Positions 21,801 to 30,700 of a stretch of DNA of 64,000 bases are shown here, in pieces (position 1 is the first letter of the stretch; each line of letters begins with the position of its first letter). The DNA lies in assembly GCA_009746045.1 (NCBI GenBank), contig RPFO01000276.1, forward strand, positions 2,258,619 through 2,322,618. Reading direction: 5' to 3'. The position numbers and the translations under genes were made by a program. The stretch is from Mesostigma viride. Lineage: Eukaryota > Streptophyta > Mesostigmatophyceae > Mesostigmatales > Mesostigmataceae. The notes under the pieces are model-generated. The model was not told where the DNA came from and did not search any database. It was given only the letters and a program-made list of their open reading frames with translations.

Positions 21801-23284
21801 CATGGTACTGGCAGCGCATATGGACAGGTTACAATAAGCTCAAGCCGGGTCGCCTAGTCTTTCCTACTACTAGGGAGGAGGTGGCACGGCAGCCACTCTT
21901 TTTTAATGACTTAATCACAGACGCTACTAACAAGCCCCTCGGCACTCTCCACGGACACAACCCGTATGATGGCCTTCTGCGCGCGTCACCGCCGATTGTC
22001 AGGGTGCTGGACCTCTACCTGGGGCACGGCGCTGCGTATCGACGGCTCAGCTACGACGAGGTCAGCACTTGGGTCTCCCACATGCCCTCCCTGCAAGCGT
22101 GGCAAACTCTTATAAGTGCGATACCAGCTGCGTGGCATGCATTGATGACTGCCCCACGCAAGCCAATTATAACCGGCGACTGGGTTAGCTTCTACGCCGA
22201 CGGAGTCACGCCTGCGTGCAAGGGTTTAGTCGTGACGGTTCTGCCACATGAGGGGCTCCAACTACAGCTGCTGGACGCTATTTCTGGCCACAATGGGTGT
22301 CTGTATCAACTATCCACCTTATATGCGTACACGCCAGCTTCCCAGTGTCACCGCATACGCGTAGTCCCATGGTCTGTGCCAAGATCTTGCATGATCCAGC
22401 CGGACCCATTATCCCCGGTTGAGAGCATTACATGGCTACACGTGGGCAACACACGGCTCGATCTACTACATCTGGACCCGGTTGAATTTGGATGGGTCTT
22501 AACCAAGGGGGACATCAGAACCAGCAAATGTATCTTTGAGTACACCGCAGATTGGGGTTATGATATCTTGTTGCATACGTACCATCAGCCCCATCCGGGC
22601 CGAGCCCGCTGGGGAATACATTGGCCGGGCTACACTTGGGTTAAGATGATTACCCTGGCGGTAGACCACCCTCTCGTGGACCGCAGGGCCACTGATGTAC
22701 AACACCTTTTGATGCATAGGGCGATAGGGGTCTGTGCTACGCTCCACGAGCGTTTTGGTCATGATGCATCATGCCTGTGCACGCACCCTAGTGAAACCAT
22801 TGAGCACAGGTTTCTTTATTGTAATCTCCCTGGGGTTTGGACGTGGCTCATTAACATCTGGGCCGCATGGACGGCATCGCCACCCACTCTCCCAATCAGC
22901 GTGCGTACCATCATTTTCGGTATTGCTGGCACACCAGGGACCGAGCTTTCAGTTTCCCAAGCAGAATGGATATGGCTACGCACTACTATGCTATACGCGA
23001 TATGGACCATACGCAACGAGACCGTCTTTAAGGTCCGCGAGGAGTATACCCGCGGCGGCGTAGTCCGGCGCTTTATATACCTATGGAATGCGGCTATGCG
23101 CCGCTACTGGCTGTTAGCTCAGGAACAACACAGGGTGTGGGACCCAGGGCCCAATAACGACAAGCCCAGCCCGCTCCAGCTTTTTCATGATCTACTGGGC
23201 CGTAATAAGGTATTCACCAGTATGCCTCATGGCGACATTACTCAGGTCCAATGGCTTCCCTGGTCTAATAACGCGCCCTATTAG
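18878..23284 (+). CDS. LINE ORF2 protein: AP endonuclease + reverse transcriptase
   Basis: 1468 aa, no interruption. The AP-like endonuclease (1-265) shows WNVRGL (N10), QEHK (E58), SVYAPTE (Y145), GDFNID (D179, N181), LDKIY (D231) and SDHYP (D256, H257), the full catalytic set of the family. The reverse transcriptase (about 480-790) shows GSAPGVDGLP, NYRPIRLLTVAYKI, FWDFEKAFD (first catalytic Asp about 622), LPQGDCMSP and YVDD (723-726) in place of the commoner YADD. A Cys/His motif CLCTHPSETIEHRFLYC lies near 1298, like the zf-RVT domain of plant L1 elements. No RNase H domain was recognised. The protein would nick the target and prime reverse transcription of its own RNA. Confidence 0.95.
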   Translation: MSQLTLVTWNVRGLNTYGTNTAGQGQRIPRTRELANALHNLLERYVGPSHEIWIGLQEHKIQEAATRTALRAARALAPRTVHRWAWARGTQGGTALIQYRKPPNPTLTCQDWAIVTDTAEARWQGRWTRQSITWAGNKGYIISVYAPTEPTDQASFYPSLFKMAADLISQGFEIVLMGDFNIDLDEHPPIRTAAFSKQIMDLNLQDVIRSRDHGPTWLATRLNVRTTRRLDKIYITPAWADLVCYASVDRSVNFSDHYPLIVTLAHHTNSARGPGIPRLNKQLLADDKYYFEIMTRWQSWRASKGSYTDCCSWMQEGLANILEFSQLYSQNIRRQKGQDYRYYQRIVNKLQAKPTLYQSELTKLQRAQTELDKLRFERHTLALDSENLWWHQVGERMTKEFFALIPTPKAHSSITEIQDEHGSHRDITSILQSGHRYYSTLFLNEPHPDSSAAMQKILHAIPRRLTPAQQQELDQIPSMEEATTAMEHIKTGSAPGVDGLPIEFWKTFWSLLHIDFYECILEIWRHGKVSGRWAESALILLYKKGDKTLWKNYRPIRLLTVAYKIISKIIQRRLYTVLDFLIGPEQVGFRANLHINDSITLIMDIVEKAWRDDIEGFILFWDFEKAFDRMCWEYLEHILTALGFGPQLMTVIMGMIKSLAWYLLIDGHKSATGASSRSLPQGDCMSPILFLLAHAGLYWLHQNDPRIRGFPTGNGKGIFQTAYVDDTTNVCISLPEVHAVMDNITTYSVATQQRCNVLKSTGLHIGKTNTLRYALPNLAVTWVKPGDHHLLHNCPIGCTPEGRLAEQRSFMYDETNHVGKLAGVLLTAGRWGAVHRMSLRGRTLIVNQLLFSKVLYYCQAHPPNDATTQLIQRLGSNFVWKQKGLISHTVHGWISREMSFMSWVHGGLGLHNIQWRLWSLYAKQVISAFMGVNTHPGCMLARETLASLSTHASGTSWQLGAGILGSTLISYKGLPWYWQRIWTGYNKLKPGRLVFPTTREEVARQPLFFNDLITDATNKPLGTLHGHNPYDGLLRASPPIVRVLDLYLGHGAAYRRLSYDEVSTWVSHMPSLQAWQTLISAIPAAWHALMTAPRKPIITGDWVSFYADGVTPACKGLVVTVLPHEGLQLQLLDAISGHNGCLYQLSTLYAYTPASQCHRIRVVPWSVPRSCMIQPDPLSPVESITWLHVGNTRLDLLHLDPVEFGWVLTKGDIRTSKCIFEYTADWGYDILLHTYHQPHPGRARWGIHWPGYTWVKMITLAVDHPLVDRRATDVQHLLMHRAIGVCATLHERFGHDASCLCTHPSETIEHRFLYCNLPGVWTWLINIWAAWTASPPTLPISVRTIIFGIAGTPGTELSVSQAEWIWLRTTMLYAIWTIRNETVFKVREEYTRGGVVRRFIYLWNAAMRRYWLLAQEQHRVWDPGPNNDKPSPLQLFHDLLGRNKVFTSMPHGDITQVQWLPWSNNAPY

Positions 23285-23405
23285 CCTTTCACCTGTCACC
23301 GCCACACGTGTGTGTGCCCACCTTCATTAGGATTCGCTGATACTCATTTCCCCTCTCACCTCTTTGGTCCATAATTGGCTAGTAAAATATACCCATTTCC
23401 CCGAA
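23285..23405 (+). other. LINE 3' UTR
   Basis: Contains the palindrome CACACGTGTG (23303-23312) and a segment almost identical to the 3' end of copy A (15873-15979). The conserved end CCCATTTCCCCGAAAA is the likely recognition end for its own reverse transcriptase. Confidence 0.75.
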
Positions 23406-23420
23406 AAACGCCAGCTAACG

Positions 23421-23630
23421 ACGGTGAAGTGATGACGGGAGGGCGGGAAATTCGAAACGGCTTCTCAGACGTACGGTGTACGGAGCCGGTGTTTCCTGGT
23501 TTACAAACAACTTTAACTTTATGTATAACTTTCTGCAGTGGCATGCCAACTTTCGCCATGATTCCCGTGGTGCTTTTTCGGCAAATCATTCCCTGCGTTA
23601 CGCGTGTTCTCATCGGCAAGGGCAGGTGTC
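23421..23630. other. Spacer downstream of the LINE
   Basis: About 210 bp of unique sequence; no gene recognised. Confidence 0.5.
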
Positions 23631-23678
23631 AAAGTTGTTGTTGTTGTTCTTGTTGTGTCCCACGCCGCAGGGAAGGTA
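23631..23678 (-). mobile_element. Short CAA-tailed retro-insertion with TSD, copy 4
   Basis: On the minus strand the 48-bp insert reads a short lead, GCGGCGTGGGACACAA, then an interrupted CAA tail. CAGGTGTC stands on both sides (23623-23630 and 23679-23686). Confidence 0.72.
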
Positions 23679-23785
23679 CAGGTGTCTTAGTACTGTACCG
23701 GGATCAACTTTTCAGTTTTCTCTTGCCTGCCACTTGGCAGCGTCTCTAGTTGTGCGCCCAGCTAAATGGCATGCACGGGCCGGCC

Positions 23786-23855
23786 CAGTTGTTGTTGTTG
23801 TTGTTGTTGTTGTTGCCCACGCCGCACATGGGCAGCAGAGATTTGGAAAGGCCGA
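23786..23855 (-). mobile_element. Short CAA-tailed retro-insertion with TSD, copy 5
   Basis: On the minus strand: TCTCTGCTGCCCATG, then GCGGCGTGGGC, then (AAC)n of about nine units. GGGCCGGCC flanks it directly (23777-23785 and 23856-23864). The head matches the longer copy at 16358-16450, including CTCTGCTGCCC. Confidence 0.72.
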
Positions 23856-23864
23856 GGGCCGGCC

Positions 23865-24204
23865 AGTCGGGCCAGAGGCCAGATCCTTGGTGGTACAGTT
23901 CTGGTTTTTGTTGTAGTTAAATCCCCCGCCGCAATCAGCATTCAGCAGCAGAGAATTATTTAGGGCCGGAATTATTTAGTATTTCGTGGTACAGTACATA
24001 GTAGTCTAGTACGTACGTAACATGGCAGTCATCCCTGAGCGAACGCCGAACGGTCACCCCATTTCAAAATGGACTCGTGTAATTTTGTTGACAAGGGCAT
24101 TGGAGCATGAATGGAGACCGTCACAGTTGGTGTAGCCAGATGATTATATAATAGCGATAATCAAATACGATGCTAGCCCAAGCTTCTTTATATACACAAG
24201 CTTA
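23865..24204. other. Unique spacer
   Basis: No gene is recognised. Several TACAGTAC / GTACGTAC strings occur (about 23983-24020), echoing the pentanucleotide repeat at 6141. Confidence 0.5.
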
Positions 24205-24205
24205 A

Positions 24206-24234
24206 GGGGGGGGGGATGCTTCGCATCCCCCCCC
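24206..24234. other. Perfect G-run hairpin
   Basis: Stem GGGGGGGGATGC (24208-24219), loop TTC, stem GCATCCCCCCCC (24223-24234). A 12-bp perfect stem with a G10 run could fold as a hairpin or G-quadruplex. No associated gene is seen. Confidence 0.75.
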
Positions 24235-24256
24235 AAAGAAGGCGCAAAGCCGACCG

Positions 24257-25403
<1,147 letters not shown>

Positions 25404-25405
25404 GG

Positions 25406-25500
25406 CGCAAAGCCGACCGTAACTCTAGTAGCCGAGATTCGATCCATCCGCCGACAGATGGCAACTCGATTCAAGTCAACCGAAGCTTATGAACGGTTCA
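25406..25500. repeat. Partial copy of the ~175-bp GCCGACCGT repeat
   Basis: GCCGACCGTAACTCTAGTAG followed by a segment with CCGACAGATGGCAACTCG matches the units at 26842 and 27014 (GCCGACCGTCACTCTAGTAG, CCGACAGGTGGCAAGTCG). This was the target into which the (GTT)n insertion landed. Confidence 0.65.
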
Positions 25501-25579
25501 AGTCAACTGAAGCTTATGAAGGGGGCTGAAAAAAGGAAAAAGTCGGGAGACAAATAACGACACGCTGTGTGGGCCTGAA

Positions 25580-26710
25580 ACACCGCAGTCCGTCCGCCCT
25601 TCCCAGTCCACCCGGAGGCCATGATTGGCCGCCACAGTGAGACGCCCCGCCCGAGGCGAGGTCGCAACCCCCCTCCCCCCTCAGCGAGCCGATGGTCTTT
25701 ACATGTATTGAGGTCGCAATGAGGCCCCCCGCCCTCCTCAGTGAGACGCCAAAGTGTGCACGATCCCCCGTCCCCGTGCCCATCCACCCACCCGGAGGTT
25801 CCCCCCCCCCCCCCCTCAGCCATGATGCGCCCCCCCGCCGGCCGGAAAAGTAAGAAGATCCGCCACAGGATGCCTCACCGCCTGAGTGAGACAGGGAGGT
25901 CGCGCGCAAGGCTCCCCGCCCTCCTCAGCGACTAGACGCCAGAGTCTGCGGGATCCCCCGGCCCCCGCGCCCGCCCACCCACCCGGAGGTTCCCCCCCCC
26001 CCCCCCCCCAGCCGCCCATGATGCGCCCCCCGCCCCCCCGCGAAAAGGCGTGGCGCGAAGGACAGGCGTCGACCACGAGGACCCCTGAAAAAGACCGGAA
26101 AAGTACGAAGATCCGCCACAGGATGCCTCCCCGCCTGAGTGAGACGGCGAGGTCGCAAGGCTCCTGCGCCCCCCCACCACCACCCGGAGGTCCCCCCCCC
26201 CCCCCGCACAGTGAGACGCCCCGCCCCAGGCGAGGTCGCAAGGCCCCCCGCCCTCGTCAGCGAGACTGACGCCAGAGTCTGCGGGATCCCCCGCCCACCC
26301 CGCCTGCCCACCCACCCGGAGTTCCCCCCCCCCCCCGCCCCCCCCCCCCGCCTTCCCCCCCCCCCCCCCGCGAAAAGGCGTGGCGCGAAGGACAGGTGTC
26401 GACCATGAGGACCCTTGAAAAAGACCGGAAAAGTACGAAGATCCGCCACATGATGCCTCGCCGCCTGAGTGAGACGGCGAGGTCGCAAGGCCCCCGCGCC
26501 CCCCACCCGCCACCCGGAGGTTCCCCCCCCCGCCCCCCCCCCCCCCCCCGGCCGGCCGGCCCGCACAGTGAGACGCCCTGCCGCAGGCGAGGTCGCAAGG
26601 CCCCCCGGCGGCCCTCCGGCCTCAGCGAGACGCCAAATGATGCGGGATCCCCCGCTCCCCCGGCCCCCGCGCCCCCCACCCACCCGGAGTTCCCCCCCCC
26701 GCCATTAAAG
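25580..26710. repeat. C-rich degenerate tandem repeat block
   Basis: At least three partial units contain a core AAGACCGGAAAAGTACGAAG, then ATCCGCCACAGGATGCC and GAGTGAGACGGCGAGGTCGC. The cores lie near 25845, 26096 and 26425 and are separated by C-runs of up to about 20. The Pro- and Gly-rich ORFs across it follow from base composition and are not called as genes. Confidence 0.75.
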
Positions 26711-26841
26711 ATGCGAGCGAGTGAACGCAGCGCGAAGGACAGGACTTGCCGAATGCTATTGGAGACCAACTAAAGCCGAACGCGAAGATTCAACTCAATG
26801 GAACCACAGACAAATGAAGAAGGACGGTGAAAAGACGAAAG

Positions 26842-27190
26842 CCGTCAAGCTGACCGTCACTCTAGTAGGCGACCCAGTTCGTCGTTCCGACAGGTGGCAA
26901 GTCGTTGACCGACTACCCGCCAGTCAAGCTCGATCGAGTCGCCAACGTCAAAATGTCGCGACACGACTTTAAAGCCGTTAAAGATTCCAGCGAGTGAACG
27001 CTTTGGCTTTCGTCCGTCAAGCCGACCGTCACTCTAGTAGGCGACCCAGTTTCGGTAAGCCGACAGGTGGCAAGTCGTGAAAGTTCGACCAACTACGCGC
27101 CAGTCAAGCTCGATCCAGTCGCTAACGTCAAAATGTCGCGAGACGACTTTAAAGCCACTAAAGATTCCAGCGTGTGAACGCCAATCGTAT
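26842..27190. repeat. Tandem duplication, ~172-180-bp unit
   Basis: Two adjacent copies share GACCGTCACTCTAGTAGGCG, ACAGGTGGCAAGTCGT, CGCCAGTCAAGCTCGAT and TTTAAAGCC...AAAGATTCCAGCG. A third, partial copy is at 25406-25500. No ORF. Confidence 0.8.
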
Positions 27191-27709
27191 CCCACTGAAC
27201 AAATCATCTCCGTCCGCCGCCAACGACAGGGCTTCTTCGGTCCAACCACGCACGGAAGCCTGTACGATCTCCAAATTCCGTCGACTTGCGCCCAACGGGA
27301 AAAGGCGAAAAGGACACCCGTCGATCACGAGTTGATCACTGAATTCCGTAAAAAACTACGGCGTACGGGCCACAGGATGCCCGATGGTTTTTAATATAGT
27401 TGATAGCTCATAGTATGTATACCCTTAGCTCATCTATCGCTACATGCCGTTTTTCCTAAAGCAGATGGTTACTGCGACAAGATTGCCATCCAGTCTTTAC
27501 CATTCGTCCCAGGCGTCTGCAAGTTGAAGGTCCTGCGGTAGTTGGTTGTCCTGCATTTTTCAAACCTGGTTCTAGTGGTCGGATAAGCCTACCCATACAG
27601 TTCCTTGCCTGGTCCACGTCTCTTCTGCATACCAGCCTCACCATTGCCAGTTCTTACGCAATCTGACAAGCTAGGTATTCCTTTTACTGCTAAAGCATTC
27701 GTGTGTGTG
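27191..27709 (+). promoter_or_regulatory. Upstream region of the SNF2-family gene
   Basis: Unique sequence with an old copy of the 25.6-26.7 kb repeat core (27300-27390, ending CCACAGGATGCCCGATGG). The in-frame open stretch before 27710 has no ATG, so it is read as 5' UTR or promoter. No convincing core element was identified. Confidence 0.35.
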
Positions 27710-30700
27710 ATGGTGCTGACGGAAGAGTCACAAAATAGGGGCAGCCATACCGCCAGCGATGTTGCCAATGCCCAGGTTGGCACAATGATCCGTGACAGGG
27801 TCAGCGTCGTTGTCGACTCAGATGATGATGAAGTCACCAGCAACATCCGAGCCTCCGCGGAGAATACGCCCCCAGTTGGCCACGGTGCGGTTCCGCCGCC
27901 CAACTCGTCACATCCAAAATCAGCGGAGAACGGGAATATCTTTCGCAAGACAGAAAAGGCTGTTCAGCTCAATCCCTCGGCAGACAGCGTCCCTCGTCGG
28001 GAGCGGGTTCAGCCGGTAGAACCCGAGTCCAGCCTTGAAGACTCGGTCGATCTGGAAGACTCGGTCGACGACGTCCCCCAGGTTATGGCAGCCCCACGCC
28101 GAAGGATAAAAAAGCTCTCTCAAGTCCACGTAGGTGGCTCATCAAAGGCCGAGCCTACCTCCCCCGACCCGCTCCTGGCAGCGTTGGAGGGACTGTCCAT
28201 CTCCCATCGTGTGGCGGCCCCCTCCAGGAGCTCCAATCCCGGGACTTGTGGAGATGCCACGACAGAAGATTCACGTAAAAAGCAAGAGGACAATGGGAAG
28301 AAAGAGAGAGGGAGCCCCGAGGGTGCGGCTCCGTCAGATTTGGCACCCAAGGCGACAGCCAATAGTGCCAGCTCAGAACCAGCGCCCCAGTCAGATTTCT
28401 GCATGGACGGCGGGGGTGCATGCGAGGGTCGCTTTGTTGTGTCCGCGCGCTTGGCCTCGATGCTCTACCCGTGGCAACGCGAAGGGCTCACCTGGTTGTG
28501 GGGGCTATACAAGCTCGGTTCAGGGGGTATCCTGGGGGATGACATGGGCCTGGGCAAGACGCTGCAGATGGCCGCGTTCCTGCGTGGCGTCTTCAATGGG
28601 GCGCCCGCATTGGTGAAGAAACGCGCACTGGTGGTGGCCCCCAAGACCCTGCTGGAACCCTGGGAGAGGGAGCTGGAACGGGTGGGGTTGGACGACAGGC
28701 TGCGCAGGTACAGGGTGACATGATGTGCTGCCATATGCCACGCATGTTCTCGACACAAGCTTCACTCTTACCCCCCCCCCCCTTCCCCTCTAGGCTGATC
28801 ACTCCAGCCTGCACATGCCTGAGGGCAAGCGACGACACGGACTTGGCACACATGCGTGTGTACACCTAGCTCGGTGTGCAGCCAGGCATGCGGTGGTGGT
28901 AATGGTGGTGGTGGTGGCGGCATGGTCAGATAGCAGCGCTGCATACGCCGGTTGGCTGCGTTGGCGCTCCCTTGCTGGCTTTGCAGGTGGATGGGGAGGC
29001 ACCGTAGGGAGAGTTGGGCGTGGGGAAGGGGAAGCAGGGGCCAGGGGATAGAGAGAGGACGAGCGATGGCGATGGCAAGGGCTGCTTCCTGCCATGGTTC
29101 CTGCGGCATACGTGTAACTCTTAGGGGAGGCCTCTACCACACCACACCACAGGAAGTCTTTAGGCATGCTTTTGATTCCTTGTTGATTGCCACGCTGTCT
29201 AAGCCAACAGTCATTGTGGAGCGGCAGCTCCCTTGTTGTCAAGTGGCAATTGGCATTTGCTGATTGGTGGCTGGCGCACCATCTGTGGCGTCGCCAGGGA
29301 GCCGTTCCAGTAAGCAGATCACTGCTCACATCCTGCTCACCCGCTGGTGGTATCCACCCGTGCCCGCTGCACCCCACAGATTCTATGGTTCCTCCGCCGG
29401 GGACAGGGACGACGCGGTCCGCAGCATCTACCGGGTGGGTGATTGTGCCCTGCTTGTGCCGGGTCTGCTGCATCTACCGGGTAGGTAGTCTGCTGCATCT
29501 ACTGGGTAAGCATGCGCCATCATCTGGCTTTCTTGGTTCCTTGACTGTGGCGGTTGGGCATGTGGCCGCTTGAGTGCATGGGTGGGTGGGGTGGGGGTGC
29601 CTTGGGGGGGGAATGACAGAAGAGGCGGAGATGAGGGAAACGACGGTGGCCACCGTACCTGACCGCGCCTATCTAACAAGGGGGGTCTGTGCATGATGCC
29701 TGTGGCAGAGGCGCGGGATCAAGTCTGCGTCTGCGCAAGGCAATGGGGTTTGCTTTACGAGTTAATGATGTCATGCCGTCTGCATGCATTTAGATGCGGG
29801 TGTTTGACCCTGGATGCATTGCTTAGGTGGACACATGCACCGATTTCTTATCCTTTGGGGCTTCCAGATTGTCGCCAGTGGCTTTGGCTTTGTTTCCCGT
29901 GGCCCGAATTTTCGGCAGCTCGTTGCCTGGCCAAGGATTGTTGATGCTGGGTTCGTTCCCGACCATGCCATCGTTTCTTGCTCTTTACCCGTTTCACCAC
30001 CTCTCCCCTCTTCCCTACACCAGAGAGGAGGCGTGCTACTGACAACATACGGCATGGTGACGCACAACCTCAAGGCGCTCACGACGGGCGCGCTCGAAGG
30101 AGGCCAGGGAGACTACCAGTGGGACTTCGTGATATTGGATGAGGTGGGTGGATGGGTGGTATGGGATGGGGTGGGTCCATGGGTAATATTGGATGAGGTG
30201 GGTCGATGGGTGATATTGGATGAGGTGGGTCGATGGGTGATATTGGATGAGGTGGGTCGATGGGTGATATTGGATGAGGTGGGTCGATGGGTGATATTGG
30301 ATGAGGTGGGTCGATGGGTGATATTGGATGAGGTGGGTCCATGGGTGGTATTGGATGAGGTGGGTCGATGGGCGATATTGGATGAGGTGGGTCGATGGGT
30401 GGTATTGGATGAGGCGGGTCGATGGGTGGTATTGGATGAGGTGGGTCGATGGGTAGTATTGGATGAGGTGGGTCGATGGGTAGTATTGGATGAGGTGGGT
30501 CGATGGGTGGTATTGGATGAGGTGGGTCGATGGGTAGTATTGGATGAGGTGGGTCGATGGGTAGTATTGGATGAGGTGGGTGGATGGGTGGTATTGGATG
30601 AGGTGGGTCGATGGGTGGTATTGGATGAGGCGGGTCGATGGGTGGTATTGGATGCGGTGGGTCGATGGGTGGTATTGGATGAGGTGGGTCGATGGGTGGT

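Larger units (their letters stand above)
16820..23405 (+). mobile_element. Intact non-LTR retrotransposon (LINE, L1/Zepp-like), copy B
   Basis: 6586 bp flanked by a 15-bp duplication AAACGCCAGCTAACG (16805-16819 and 23406-23420). Order: 5' UTR opening with the palindrome TTACGAAATTCGTAA, ORF1 with a CCHC knuckle, ORF2 with AP endonuclease, reverse transcriptase and a C-terminal zinc-binding motif, a ~120-bp 3' UTR, and the end CCCCGAAAA. Both ORFs are uninterrupted and the duplication is perfect, so the insertion looks young and potentially active. It landed about 45 bp downstream of the (CAA)n insertion. Clade assignment (plant-type L1 versus Zepp) needs a tree. Confidence 0.94.

Noticed and set aside
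16820-23405. LTR retrotransposon
   Set aside because: There are no long terminal repeats, integrase or protease. The AP endonuclease and RT order define a non-LTR element.
25514-26773. Pro/Arg- and Gly-rich ORFs
   Set aside because: They are produced by C-runs in degenerate repeats. The frames overlap on both strands and show no conserved motif.
27605-27709. Longer N-terminus for the SNF2 protein starting at 27605
   Set aside because: The codon at 27605 is TTG. The first ATG in this frame is at 27710.
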